From: Roseovarius albus
GTDB taxonomy: Bacteria; Pseudomonadota; Alphaproteobacteria; Rhodobacterales; Rhodobacteraceae
Reading direction: 5' to 3'
Assembly (NCBI RefSeq): GCF_900172335.1
Contig: NZ_FWFX01000009.1
Span: forward strand, 1 to 64,000
DNA: 64,000 nt
Each line of letters starts with the position of its first letter. Within the stretch, counting starts at the first letter, position 1. Made by a program: the position numbers and the translations under genes. The notes under the pieces were generated by a model, which saw only the letters and a program-made list of their open reading frames with translations, was not told the DNA's origin and did no database searches. Below are positions 18,029-26,659 of the stretch, one piece after another.

Positions 18029-18310
18029 ATGATGAAGCACGGAAAAACAGTTCTCCTAGCAAGCCTTCTGATCCCTGGCGTGGCCTTAGCGCAAATCAAT
18101 GAGGGTGACGCATTGGGTACAACTGAGGCGGACATTACCGCTGCACTTGAATCCCAAGGATACGCCATCACAGAAATTGAAACCGAAGACGGAGAAATCG
18201 AAGTCGAAGCCATGCTCGGCGGAAAAGCCTACGAAATTGAGATTTCTGCGGAAACGGGTAATGTCCTCGAAATCGAGCTGGATGACGAAGACGATTCTGA
18301 CGACAGCTAA
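18029..18310 (+). CDS. Small periplasmic PepSY-like protein
   Basis: A 93-residue secreted protein. Residues 1-21 are a signal peptide ending VALA. The mature part is very acidic and has a PepSY-like pattern: ITAALESQGYAITEIETEDG followed by a beta strand with YEIEIS and a final ETGNVLEIELDD. PepSY proteins often accompany membrane redox or two-component systems and may bind metal or modulate the partner. First gene of an operon with a membrane-anchored LuxR protein and a ferric-reductase-like protein. Confidence 0.8.
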   Translation: MMKHGKTVLLASLLIPGVALAQINEGDALGTTEADITAALESQGYAITEIETEDGEIEVEAMLGGKAYEIEISAETGNVLEIELDDEDDSDDS

Positions 18311-18372
18311 GAGATTTCCGGTGCGCCCGACACATGTTGGCGCGCACCGATTCACATCTGGGGGATTGTCCA

Positions 18373-18882
18373 ATGTCTCGCACTGCCATTCTTTGGTCCT
18401 TGTTCGTGCTGCAGGCATTTTGCAGCCTGTATTTTCTTACCGACACCCTGTGGGATGTTCTTTGGCCGACCTCAACAAACAGATTTGCTGACAGTGATCT
18501 GATTGAAGGCCTCGTGACTATCGCTCTGTTTTTCGGGATGATCTTCACCGGCAACGAACTGCGGCAAATCCAGCGACACCAAGACAAGTTGACAGACCAG
18601 ATCAAGGTAGCATCCGGTGCCTTTTCCGAAGTACTTGAAGAGCGGTTTCAAACATGGTCCCTCACGAAAGCAGAACGCGAAGTGGCAATATTGGCGATCA
18701 AAGGATTTTCCATCGCCGAAATAGCGGAATTGCGTGACACCAAGCAAGGGACGATCAAAGCACAATGTGCTTCCTTGTATCGTAAGGCTGACGTCTCGGG
18801 ACGTCTCCAATTATTGAGCGTTTTTATTGATGACCTGCTGGCTGATGATCTGGTTGGCACAGCAAACGCTTCGGCTAACTAA
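18373..18882 (+). CDS. Membrane-anchored LuxR-type HTH regulator
   Basis: A 169-residue protein with two hydrophobic helices (about 3-24 and 42-62), a short polar coiled-coil-like stretch (RQIQRHQDKLTDQIK) and a C-terminal GerE/LuxR-type HTH (about 98-155: LTKAEREVAILAIKGFSIAEIAELRDTK). There is no receiver or ligand domain, so the membrane part itself may be the sensor. The start at 18373 is chosen because upstream codons precede any homology and a GGGGGA site lies before it. It sits between a PepSY protein and a ferric-reductase-like protein with a 9-bp gap to the latter, so it may control this operon in response to redox or envelope state. Confidence 0.8.
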   Translation: MSRTAILWSLFVLQAFCSLYFLTDTLWDVLWPTSTNRFADSDLIEGLVTIALFFGMIFTGNELRQIQRHQDKLTDQIKVASGAFSEVLEERFQTWSLTKAEREVAILAIKGFSIAEIAELRDTKQGTIKAQCASLYRKADVSGRLQLLSVFIDDLLADDLVGTANASAN

Positions 18883-18891
18883 GGACGCTTT

Positions 18892-20217
18892 ATGAACCCC
18901 ATTGGAATTTGCATAATTGCAGGAACGACGCTGTTTCCAGCGTACCAACTTTTCATGCTACCGAACGTTTCGGATCAAATAGCTTTGTTTTCCCAATGCC
19001 TGGGACTGGCCGCGCTGGTTCTCATGGCATGGGGTCAAATATTAGCGACAAGACTTCCTGGAATTGAATTCATGTTCGGTGGCCTTGATCGCGTTTACAT
19101 CTTGCACAAATGGGCAGGTATTGCTGCGATGGTGGCCATCCTTTTGCACGACACCATTGACGCTGAAATGCGCGACCTCGGACGCGAAACGGTTTTGACC
19201 GAAATCGCCGAAACATTAGGGGAAATCAGCCTTTATGGCTTGCTGGTTCTTGTCGTGATTTCCGTTGCAACGTTCATTCCCTATCATCTTTGGAAATGGA
19301 GCCATAAGGCCATGGGTGCTTTGTTTGCCGCTGCTTCATTTCACTTCTTCTTCATCATGAAACCGTTCGCCACGAGTGATCCGGCCGGGCTTTATACCGG
19401 CGCTTTCTGTCTGGCAGGTTTTCTGGCGTATGTTTGGACACTGCTACCAGAAGAAGTGCGACCATCACGTGCTTACAGGATTTCAAATTTGGAGCAGACA
19501 GGCGGCGCGACTGCTATCACTATGGTGCCGGATGCCGCAGGCCTTCGGCCCGCACCTGGTCAGTTTGGGATATTTAGTTTTGTCGGATCAGGTCACGGCG
19601 AACCGCATCCCTATAGCTTTTCTAAAACTAGCTCTGATGGAACACTCCGGGTCACTGTGAAACCACTTGGTGATTTTACAACCAGATTGGGTCACATTCT
19701 CGAAACTGGGCAAGTGGTCAGAGTTCAAGGACCCTTCGGGCGTTTCCGGTTGTCGGGAAAATCTCCCGAAGTTTGGATTGCGGGTGGGATTGGGATTACG
19801 CCATTTCTCACATGGGCGACATCACTCAAAGCGGACGCTGACCCGGTGCATTTGTTCTATTGCGTTCGTACGCGTAACGACGCGGTCCATTTGTCAGAAA
19901 TCGAAGAAATCGCAAAATCAAAGCCGAATCTTAGCTTACACGTTATCGTCTCTGCCGAAGGCAATAGACTGACTGCTGACGGCATTGCAAAGGTGGTGGG
20001 AGCGGACCTGAGCGGCGTTAAAGCGTCATTCTGTGGTCCTGTGTCTTTACGGCGTGTTCTCCAAAAGGATCTGCTTCGTTACGGCGTTACCCCTCGCCGC
20101 TTTCACTATGAGGAATTCGAGTTTCGCACAGGCATCGGACTGAAACGACTAGCACAATGGCTCGTAGGAAAATCCTGGGGCGCCGCTCCGCATATCGTAA
20201 ATATCAAATCTGAATAA
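18892..20217 (+). CDS. Ferric-reductase-like transmembrane flavoprotein
   Basis: A 441-residue membrane protein. The N-terminal half has about six helices, with histidines in ILHKWAG, LLHDT and WSHKAMG that could bind heme as in FRD/Fre-like reductases. The C-terminal half is a ferredoxin-reductase-like FAD/NAD(P) module with HPYSFSK for flavin binding, GPFGRF, and IAGGIGITPFL for the nucleotide site. It would move electrons across the inner membrane from NAD(P)H to a periplasmic acceptor. The upstream PepSY protein and membrane LuxR suggest a dedicated redox module. The acceptor (iron or another) is not determined. Confidence 0.85.
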   Translation: MNPIGICIIAGTTLFPAYQLFMLPNVSDQIALFSQCLGLAALVLMAWGQILATRLPGIEFMFGGLDRVYILHKWAGIAAMVAILLHDTIDAEMRDLGRETVLTEIAETLGEISLYGLLVLVVISVATFIPYHLWKWSHKAMGALFAAASFHFFFIMKPFATSDPAGLYTGAFCLAGFLAYVWTLLPEEVRPSRAYRISNLEQTGGATAITMVPDAAGLRPAPGQFGIFSFVGSGHGEPHPYSFSKTSSDGTLRVTVKPLGDFTTRLGHILETGQVVRVQGPFGRFRLSGKSPEVWIAGGIGITPFLTWATSLKADADPVHLFYCVRTRNDAVHLSEIEEIAKSKPNLSLHVIVSAEGNRLTADGIAKVVGADLSGVKASFCGPVSLRRVLQKDLLRYGVTPRRFHYEEFEFRTGIGLKRLAQWLVGKSWGAAPHIVNIKSE

Positions 20218-20542
20218 CCCTGGCTCGGACACACTTCCCAAGAGCTGCCTTTGAGGCAGACTCTGCCGTCGACTGTTAAAAACCGCGTTGCCTCCGTCTC
20301 AGAGCTCTATTTTCTGAACCATAGACCAAGGTCGGCTTTGCGGAAGCTGCACTGCAGCGCTTGACGACCTGGTAGAGGTCTGCATTGGGCCGTCTTTGAC
20401 GATGCTGGTGCCGCAAAATTGGCAGATGCTGCGATGGATCCGATAACCGCATTGAGCCCTAAGTGCTTGTTCAAATCAAAAGGCTAAGGCTAATCTCCAA
20501 AATAGGTTTTTAATTTTGGAATTGTCGGTTTGGGAGAGCGAA
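20218..20542. other. Intergenic region with dispersed repeats
   Basis: A 325-bp gap with no gene. CTGCC and GGCAG near 20243-20258 can form a short hairpin, but without a T-run it is not a clear terminator. The gap contains exact repeats shared with other gaps (20328-20344 and 20451-20462). Confidence 0.6.
20328..20344 (+). repeat. 17-bp dispersed intergenic repeat, copy 2
   Basis: The 17-mer AAGGTCGGCTTTGCGGA is identical to 8114-8130. Confidence 0.7.
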
Positions 20543-21364
20543 ATGGATTTTGAAGGGAAAGTAGCAGTCATCACCGGTGCCGGAAGTGGTATTGGTAAAG
20601 GTCTTGCTCGTGTATGCTCCGCGGCTGGAATGAAGTTGGTCTTAGCGGGCTACAATTCTGAGCCACTTCAAGCTCTATCTGAGGAGTTGATCAACACCGA
20701 AACGCTTAGTGTTCCAACAGATGTTGCACAATTAAATCAAGTTGAAGCTCTTGCGACATCCACGTTGGAACGGTTCGGCCAAGTTGATTTCCTGTTCAAC
20801 AACGCCGGTGTCGGGCCAACAGCTCGGACACAGGACACGTCGATAGAAGACTGGCGCTGGACTTTGTCTGTTAATCTCTGGGGGCCAATCAACGGCGTGC
20901 AAGTTTTCTTGCCAATCATGGAACAGCAGGGATTTGGCCACATTAACTGCACCGCATCCGAATCCGGGCTGTACGGGACCAGCCATCTTGCGGCCTATAA
21001 CGTTTCAAAGTTTGGTGTTGTCGGATTGATGCAAAGTCTTGAACGGGATCTGCGGGCCGCAAATTCCCCACTCTCTGCTTCAGTGTTTTGCCCAAGTGCC
21101 GTCAAATCGGAAATTTTGGATTGCATGCGGAATAGATCATCAGAATCCGTTGCGAAGCATCACGAAACCGAAGAGGCCCGTCAATTCACCGCTATCATCA
21201 AGCCGGTCATCGAAAACGGTATGGACCCAAAAGAGGCGGCACGCATCGTCATTAACGCGATTTCCGATGGCAAGTTTTGGATTTTTTCACACCCTCATGT
21301 ACTTGATACAGCCATGGCACAAACTATTGAAATGGTAGAAACCGGAACGCTGAGCAACCCATGA
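20543..21364 (+). CDS. Short-chain dehydrogenase/reductase (SDR)
   Basis: A 273-residue classical SDR. It has TGAGSGIG near residue 12 for NAD(P) binding, NNAG, a catalytic Ser in TASESG, and YNVSK supplying Tyr and Lys. It would interconvert an alcohol and a ketone in the cytoplasm. The start at 20543 follows GGGAGA and is preferred over an upstream TTG. Isolated between two repeat-bearing gaps, so context gives no hint of the substrate. Confidence 0.88.
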   Translation: MDFEGKVAVITGAGSGIGKGLARVCSAAGMKLVLAGYNSEPLQALSEELINTETLSVPTDVAQLNQVEALATSTLERFGQVDFLFNNAGVGPTARTQDTSIEDWRWTLSVNLWGPINGVQVFLPIMEQQGFGHINCTASESGLYGTSHLAAYNVSKFGVVGLMQSLERDLRAANSPLSASVFCPSAVKSEILDCMRNRSSESVAKHHETEEARQFTAIIKPVIENGMDPKEAARIVINAISDGKFWIFSHPHVLDTAMAQTIEMVETGTLSNP

Positions 21365-21712
21365 TAGTTACGTTAATTCTTTCGGGTTTGATTGTAAGAT
21401 TAGGAACTGCAACTAAGTCCGCGTTGTGCGCATTCGCTTTATTCTAGAATTCGCGGTCGCAGCTAATGACCGCAATGAAGGGCCGCGCTGCAGCATCAGG
21501 TGATCGCGGTGAATGTCTGCAAAGGGCCGAAAGTAGCATATTTGATTGAGTCAGGCACTACCGATGCTGCGTTGCGGAAAATGTAAGTAACGAGCCCATT
21601 TCGACAAATGCTGCACTAAGAACCGACGTCAGATTTCCGCGGAAATGAGCGTTTCACAAGCGATCGCTGCCTATTTAGAAGGGCAGGTTCAATGACAATA
21701 ATCACATTTTAA
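21365..21712. other. Intergenic region, nothing recognisable
   Basis: A 348-bp gap between a plus-strand SDR gene and the convergent M16-like gene. It shows GC-rich degenerate words similar in style to the other gaps. No coding frame or terminator stands out. Confidence 0.55.
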
Positions 21713-23101
21713 CTATAAGTTTTCGGCGTTAGAAAGTACTTCAAGGCAATACCTTAAGGGGGTGTTTTTCGGCAACGCGCAGTAACCTTTTGACCGCAAG
21801 CTGTCCTTGGGAGAGGCGCCTCCTCCGATAAGAATGACTAGGAAGTCTTCAAATGCCGGTAGAAGTTCCCTAGAGCTTTCAACTATTTCTTCGGTAGACA
21901 CTGTCCCAAACGCTCCAAAAAGCGGTATATTGACAATGTCATTCGCGCCACTTGGGTGTTCATGAATATACTGACGTACGGCCCAGACAGGATTATTGAA
22001 AAAGTAGTAGTAGTAGACCCGGCCCAATGAATCCAACTGGATTTCCAAACTGTCTTGCTCAACAAATCCACTGCGCACGCTTTCATAAATGTCATTGATT
22101 TTGTTGTAAATCTTGGGCCACTCGAGCGCTTCGACGGTCGCGCTTATTGAAATCAACGCCTTATTCTTACCCATGACGATGAAGTCCGACCGCGGATCGT
22201 AAGCTGCGCGCATTTTCTGGCGAATTATACGGAACATTTCGGAACCTTGGTTTGCGCCGATATAGTCAACTAAGACATTTGCCCCAAGCTGATCAGTCTC
22301 GTCCCTGTATTCTTTTGCTGAAACAATCAGGATCAGCATCTCGGAAGAATCAAGGTCGGCAAAGTGCACAATACCCTTTGGCAGTGTAAATTTTTCCTTA
22401 GATTCGTCGGTCAGCGCACCGATCCATTTGGCTAAGGGAAGTTTCCATTTCGTTTTTGCGGTCGGCATCTTGTTTATCAACCGATTGATGCGCCGCTTCA
22501 CTTCCTGGTCTACCGATCTCACAATCGCCTGAGTAGGTCGACCGAAACGAATGTCGCCATCGTTTAAACCATTGGCAGTATCGCCTCGCTCGTGCTCTAA
22601 GAAATCGGCGATTTCGGCCAATACATCTGAGGGTCTTCTGGTTATCGTCGAGTGGGTGAGTCTAAACGTCTCAAGCTCTCTAGCATACCATTCGCTCGAG
22701 TATTCTGGTTCGAGCAAAAGGTTTTCCAGGTGAATAAGGGTCTCTGGAAAGACTTCGTTTGGCGCGGAGACGGTGAGTATTAGGTTTTGCCCACTGAAAT
22801 CGACATGTTGCTCAACCCCTTTTAATTTCAGGAATGACTCAATTTCGTAGGAAGAGCGGCTAGTTGTTCCGCCAGACACTATAGTTGATATTCTCGCTTT
22901 TACAGCGGCTACACGGTTTTGCGTGGGATGACCAATGGGCCATACCAAGGATAGTGCAGAAGTACTGTTTTGAAGAGGTTGGAGTTCGACAACTTTCGTT
23001 GCGCCAGATGCCGCAAGCAGCTCTCCGCGCACTGCTTGCGGAGATAACAGGCAAAAAATCACCAAAAGGATCGATAAATGTCGGCTATTTAGAGCGTTCA
23101 T
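21713..23101 (-). CDS. Secreted M16-like protein, probably catalytically inactive partner
   Basis: A 462-residue protein with a signal peptide (about 1-26) and the overall pattern of an M16 peptidase half. No HxxEH zinc motif is visible where one would be expected, so it is probably the non-catalytic partner of the peptidase encoded 1 bp upstream. Bacterial M16 pairs commonly form heterodimers that degrade peptides in the periplasm. The DNA is visibly AT-richer than flanking catabolic genes, suggesting transfer. Assignment rests mainly on pairing and general layout. Confidence 0.7.
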   Translation of the reverse strand: MNALNSRHLSILLVIFCLLSPQAVRGELLAASGATKVVELQPLQNSTSALSLVWPIGHPTQNRVAAVKARISTIVSGGTTSRSSYEIESFLKLKGVEQHVDFSGQNLILTVSAPNEVFPETLIHLENLLLEPEYSSEWYARELETFRLTHSTITRRPSDVLAEIADFLEHERGDTANGLNDGDIRFGRPTQAIVRSVDQEVKRRINRLINKMPTAKTKWKLPLAKWIGALTDESKEKFTLPKGIVHFADLDSSEMLILIVSAKEYRDETDQLGANVLVDYIGANQGSEMFRIIRQKMRAAYDPRSDFIVMGKNKALISISATVEALEWPKIYNKINDIYESVRSGFVEQDSLEIQLDSLGRVYYYYFFNNPVWAVRQYIHEHPSGANDIVNIPLFGAFGTVSTEEIVESSRELLPAFEDFLVILIGGGASPKDSLRSKGYCALPKNTPLRYCLEVLSNAENL

Positions 23102-23102
23102 T

Positions 23103-24395
23103 TTACTCTACTTTTTCGGCTAAAATGAAGGATGTCGCTGACGGCTGCACAACACTCTCCGCAAAATCGATAACTTCCTGATCTTCCGTGTTGCTCAAAA
23201 TGTCAGCGAAAATCGACGGAGTTAAAGGTGGGAAGCCATCGGATGCAATATTGCTTAGAAACCACAAAAATTCGTCGGGCCGACGCGCCGAATTCTGAGC
23301 CCATACTACTTCTTTTTGACGTGCCTCACTTACCTCCTCCCTGCTGATTGGCTCATTCAACAAATTGGCCAAGGTCTCTTTCAACAGCGCATGAGCTTCG
23401 TCCAAACTGAAACCGGGCATGAGCTGCGTATTAATGGTTAATTCAAGATCAGCATTTTTTGCAAAGTACCAACTAATGTCATAGTTAAGAACTCTTGCTT
23501 CTTCATGGTACAGGGCTTTGGCGAACCTCTCGTTCAAAATACTAGTTGCGATAAAAAACGTTCCTTGCATATCGATACTGGTCGATCGATCTTCGAAATC
23601 TATGAATTTGGCCAACTGCACTGTGTCGCGCTCTAACCTGTCGGACTTTAAACGTTCAACAGATCTAATTGCAGGATCTGGCTTGTGGTCCAGCCAAGGC
23701 TTTTGAGGAACCGGAGAGGGTTGGGTGTCACCAAATATAAGAGCAACGAGCTCTTCGGCTTTGTTCGTTTCAATGTTGCCCGACACAATCAACGTTGCAT
23801 TAGAAGGAACATAGTGCTCCTTGTGAAACTTATACGCTTTCTCGAGGCTTAGATTGGGCAGATCGTCGATGACATTGTCTGCCCTGCCGCGCAGAGTCCC
23901 ATAGAGATTTTGAAGAGCAATCCGGGTCAGCCAGCGATACGGGGACTCCCTTTCTCGAAGCAAGGTTTCACGCTGGACGATATCAATTTCGCTTTCTGCA
24001 AATTCTACTGGTAAAGAAGGAGTATCAAGGACAGCCCGAGACAGCCGCAGCAACATCTCGATTTCAGAAGGCACGCCGGAGTTCGTATATACTGTAGATA
24101 CATTGTACGTTGACGCATAAATATCACGCGCCCGCGGATTTCTAAATACGGTGGAGTCCGCCGAAAACGCGGCTAGATGTTCTGTCAGGTGTGCGGTACC
24201 GGATGGTTCCGGGTCATCATACGCCCCAGAGAGAATGATCAATTGTACGTCGACATAGTCGACGTCCGTCACCGGAATTACATATGCTGCGTGCAATCCA
24301 CCTTTCTCGGAAAGAGGGATGGCACTTTGGGCTTGAGTGGTTACAGCGAACGCTGAGAACACAAGCGAATAAAACAATACACCTACGCGCATCAT
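23103..24395 (-). CDS. Secreted M16-family zinc metallopeptidase
   Basis: A 430-residue peptidase. After a signal peptide ending TTQAQ comes the inverted zinc motif HLTEH (His69, Glu72, His73), with a downstream glutamate in IVQRETLL (about Glu143) as the third ligand candidate. The rest follows the M16 clamshell layout. It would cleave short peptides in the periplasm together with the inactive partner encoded directly downstream. An AGGGA site precedes two tandem ATGs. The gene is AT-richer than most of the window and lies beside IS and pseudogene remnants, consistent with an acquired island. Confidence 0.85.
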   Translation of the reverse strand: MMRVGVLFYSLVFSAFAVTTQAQSAIPLSEKGGLHAAYVIPVTDVDYVDVQLIILSGAYDDPEPSGTAHLTEHLAAFSADSTVFRNPRARDIYASTYNVSTVYTNSGVPSEIEMLLRLSRAVLDTPSLPVEFAESEIDIVQRETLLRERESPYRWLTRIALQNLYGTLRGRADNVIDDLPNLSLEKAYKFHKEHYVPSNATLIVSGNIETNKAEELVALIFGDTQPSPVPQKPWLDHKPDPAIRSVERLKSDRLERDTVQLAKFIDFEDRSTSIDMQGTFFIATSILNERFAKALYHEEARVLNYDISWYFAKNADLELTINTQLMPGFSLDEAHALLKETLANLLNEPISREEVSEARQKEVVWAQNSARRPDEFLWFLSNIASDGFPPLTPSIFADILSNTEDQEVIDFAESVVQPSATSFILAEKVE

Positions 24396-24805
24396 AGTCC
24401 CTAGAGCTATGTCACTTCAGCCAAAATGCACGACATCAACCGAGCAAAGAAAGCGACAAGAATTTGTTGAATGCTTGTAGGACACGAACGGCTAATTCAA
24501 GTGACTAATTGAAGAATTTAGACGTTTGCTCGGCTCGGGGCCAAATATGCCAAAATTTAAAGTCTCGCTTTTCTACGAATAGATCAGCCAAACGCGGTAC
24601 TTCAGAAAGCTGCAGCTCGTGCGAGTTATCTTCGACAGATAGAGAGGGTAATTTCTGTTTTGAAACAGAAGAAGTCATGCATATAGAAAAACGCTGTCTG
24701 CTTTTCCGCGTCAAGGTCAATCACGAACCCGAAACATTGCGCCATCGCTCGATGAAAGCTTTTCAGAATAAGACAGGGAAAGTGCCGAATAACTGGTTCG
24801 GACCG
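24396..24805. other. Intergenic scar region
   Basis: A 410-bp stretch upstream of the M16 pair with no supported gene. A plus-strand open frame (24509-25027) crosses the VOC remnant antisense and has no domain. Promoter elements for the M16 pair should lie at its left end but none is clear. Confidence 0.5.
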
Positions 24806-24943
24806 TCAGGCAACAATCTGATGAGCCCCAGATGGCTCCACCAAAGTCTCTCGTGGATGAATATCTGCAAAGATTTCTATGATGTTGTTTTCTGGATCTC
24901 TGAAGAACAGCGTTCTGTATGTCCAATCCTGGTTTGTCGGTGG
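24806..24943 (-). pseudogene. C-terminal remnant of a VOC/glyoxalase-family gene
   Basis: Reading the minus strand gives a 45-codon open segment containing WTYRTLFFRDPENNIIEIFA and ending in IVA and a stop. The pattern (F/Y-F-x-DP-x-N-x-IE) is the C-terminal metal-binding strand of vicinal-oxygen-chelate proteins. An in-frame stop (24944-24946) lies immediately before it and no N-terminal part is seen, so this is a decayed fragment. It lies 80 bp from a broken IS3-family transposase and probably marks a rearrangement. Confidence 0.65.
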
Positions 24944-25023
24944 TCAGATCGACAATCCCGTCGCCATCCTCGTCGACAGCAGCGGTTTTTGTTAGCGCGT
25001 CCTCAGATTGCCCATGCGTGTGT

Positions 25024-25398
25024 CTAGCCCCCAGTTTCAGTACCAGTGATTTGAGGTTTCTCTATTAAGGTTTCAGGCACTGGTGGACGCATGTTCAAAG
25101 CGTGATGAGGCCTGATCTGGTTATATTGTCTAAGCCAAACATTGATCGCGACCTGCGCCTGCCTGGTGCTGTGGAACCACTCTGCATTCAGGACTTCTCG
25201 TCTCAGCGTTCCGTTGAAACTTTCGTTGTATCCGTTCTCCCATGGGCTCCCGGGGTAGATTTGCTTTGGCTGGATGCCGACCTCTTTCAGCCAGTTCTGC
25301 AGATGCCCCGCAATGAACTCTGGGCCGTTATCAGAACGGATGAACTCAGGCTGGCCGTGTTTCATCAGCAGCGGATGTAGCGCGTCCAGAGAGGATAA
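25024..25398 (-). pseudogene. Truncated IS3-family transposase (OrfB C-terminal part)
   Basis: About 124 codons encode the C-terminal half of an IS3-family DDE integrase-type transposase: IRSDNGPEF with the second Asp, then PGSPWENGYNESFNGTLRREVLN with the catalytic Glu, and QYNQIRPHHALNMRPP. The N-terminal part with the first Asp is absent; homology stops at an in-frame TAA at 25399-25401. The sequence TGTCTAGCCCCCAGTTTC from 25021 resembles an IS3-family terminal inverted repeat and may be the element's right end. A non-functional remnant. Confidence 0.85.
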
Positions 25399-25401
25399 TT
25401 A

Positions 25402-25736
25402 TGTGTTCGTTGGGTTGTTGCCGTCGGTATTGGTGACATGCATGCTCTCGGCGTGCTCATTGATCTGGCTGCCCTCCGAGGTAAAAGGTCGAAAAGTCCG
25501 CGTAAGGATGAATCACATGTGTGCAGCCATTTTCCCAGGCAGTGCTTTTGTCAAGGGCAATCATTCAATCACTCCACCAATCCGGATTTCGTTTGGGGTT
25601 TGGCCGTACAGCCAATTCTGCCGGATCATTCTATCAAATTCCCGTGCAATCCTGTGTCTCCCTCAGGGGGGTATCATTGAGAGTTAACCGCCTATGTGCT
25701 CGGCAATTCATCGAACATCCTAGGCTACAAATTACC
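25402..25736. other. Unidentified region left of the nitrilase gene
   Basis: This stretch follows the break point of the IS3 fragment. Short open frames on both strands (for example plus 25438-25680) have no ribosome-binding site and no nameable domain. It may contain unrecognised remnants of mobile-element or host sequence. Confidence 0.45.
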
Positions 25737-26537
25737 TCAGGCCTGCTCCATCCGGCCCAGATCGGCCAGATAGGGGTTACGTTCAGTGCTGGCCTGATAG
25801 GCAGCCGTATCAATGTTGGCGTAGATCAACGTTTCGCCTTCGGCGTCCGCAGTTACCAACGCAGAGCCATCGGGGGCATAGGCGCAGGACATGCCTTGAT
25901 AGTGGAACCGATCATCAGCATCGGCATGATTGGCATAGACAACGCAGACCTGACTTTCATAGGCGCGCACGGGGATGACACGGCTAGCGATGTGATGCCC
26001 GTCCGGGCCTTTGGGCAGTGCGGTTGGGACGATCACCACTTCGGCACCTGCTTGTGCCAGACGGCGCACATTTTCAGGGAATTCGACATCGTAACAGATC
26101 AAAAACCCAAGATTGACACCCTCGTACTCTGTTATGACTGTGGACAGGCTGTTGTTTTGGAACAGGGACTTTTCATAGTCCCCATAGAGATATGATTTTC
26201 GATATATCACCGGCGCTGTGCCATCGCGATGCAGACACATGGCGCTGATATAGCACTCATCTCCGTCACGTTCAGGAAAGCCCGCTACCAAACCGATGTC
26301 AATCTCGGAGGCAAACGCTTGAAACTCCTGCACCCACGGGCCGTCAGTGGGTTGTGCCAGATCACGCAGCACTTCACCCTGTCCATAACCGGTCATTGCG
26401 AGTTCAGGGGCAATCAACAGATCAGCCCCCTCGGATTTGGCTCGGTGCATCGCCGCCTTGATACGACCCGTGTAGGTTTTTGCATCTATGGCGGCAGACA
26501 TCTGATAGATCGCGATTTTCAAAAACGTGTTTGTCAT
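25737..26537 (-). CDS. Carbon-nitrogen hydrolase (nitrilase superfamily)
   Basis: A 266-residue cytoplasmic amidase/nitrilase-superfamily enzyme with a complete Glu-Lys-Cys triad: Glu45 in APELAMTGY, Lys114 in YRKSYLYG and Cys148 in LICYDVEFPE. It most likely hydrolyses a linear amide or carbamoyl compound. The start at 26537 follows GGGAAAAAG. It is the last gene of the Rieske oxygenase operon (120 bp after the reductase), so it may release ammonia or an acid from the product of oxidation. Confidence 0.9.
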   Translation of the reverse strand: MTNTFLKIAIYQMSAAIDAKTYTGRIKAAMHRAKSEGADLLIAPELAMTGYGQGEVLRDLAQPTDGPWVQEFQAFASEIDIGLVAGFPERDGDECYISAMCLHRDGTAPVIYRKSYLYGDYEKSLFQNNSLSTVITEYEGVNLGFLICYDVEFPENVRRLAQAGAEVVIVPTALPKGPDGHHIASRVIPVRAYESQVCVVYANHADADDRFHYQGMSCAYAPDGSALVTADAEGETLIYANIDTAAYQASTERNPYLADLGRMEQA

Positions 26538-26659
26538 GGCTTTTTCCCGGATGACCAAATCTCGGGGCCGGGTGACTCACCAGAGGATTTGAATCGACTG
26601 CCCCGGTGCATTATGCGCTTGATTTTCCATGGTGCAAGACTGCACTGAAATCCGTGAGA

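Noticed and set aside
24509..25027. 172-codon plus-strand frame
   Set aside because: Crosses the antisense VOC remnant; no domain and no site.
25438..25680. 80-codon plus-strand frame near the IS3 break
   Set aside because: No ribosome-binding site or homology; probably chance in a scar region.
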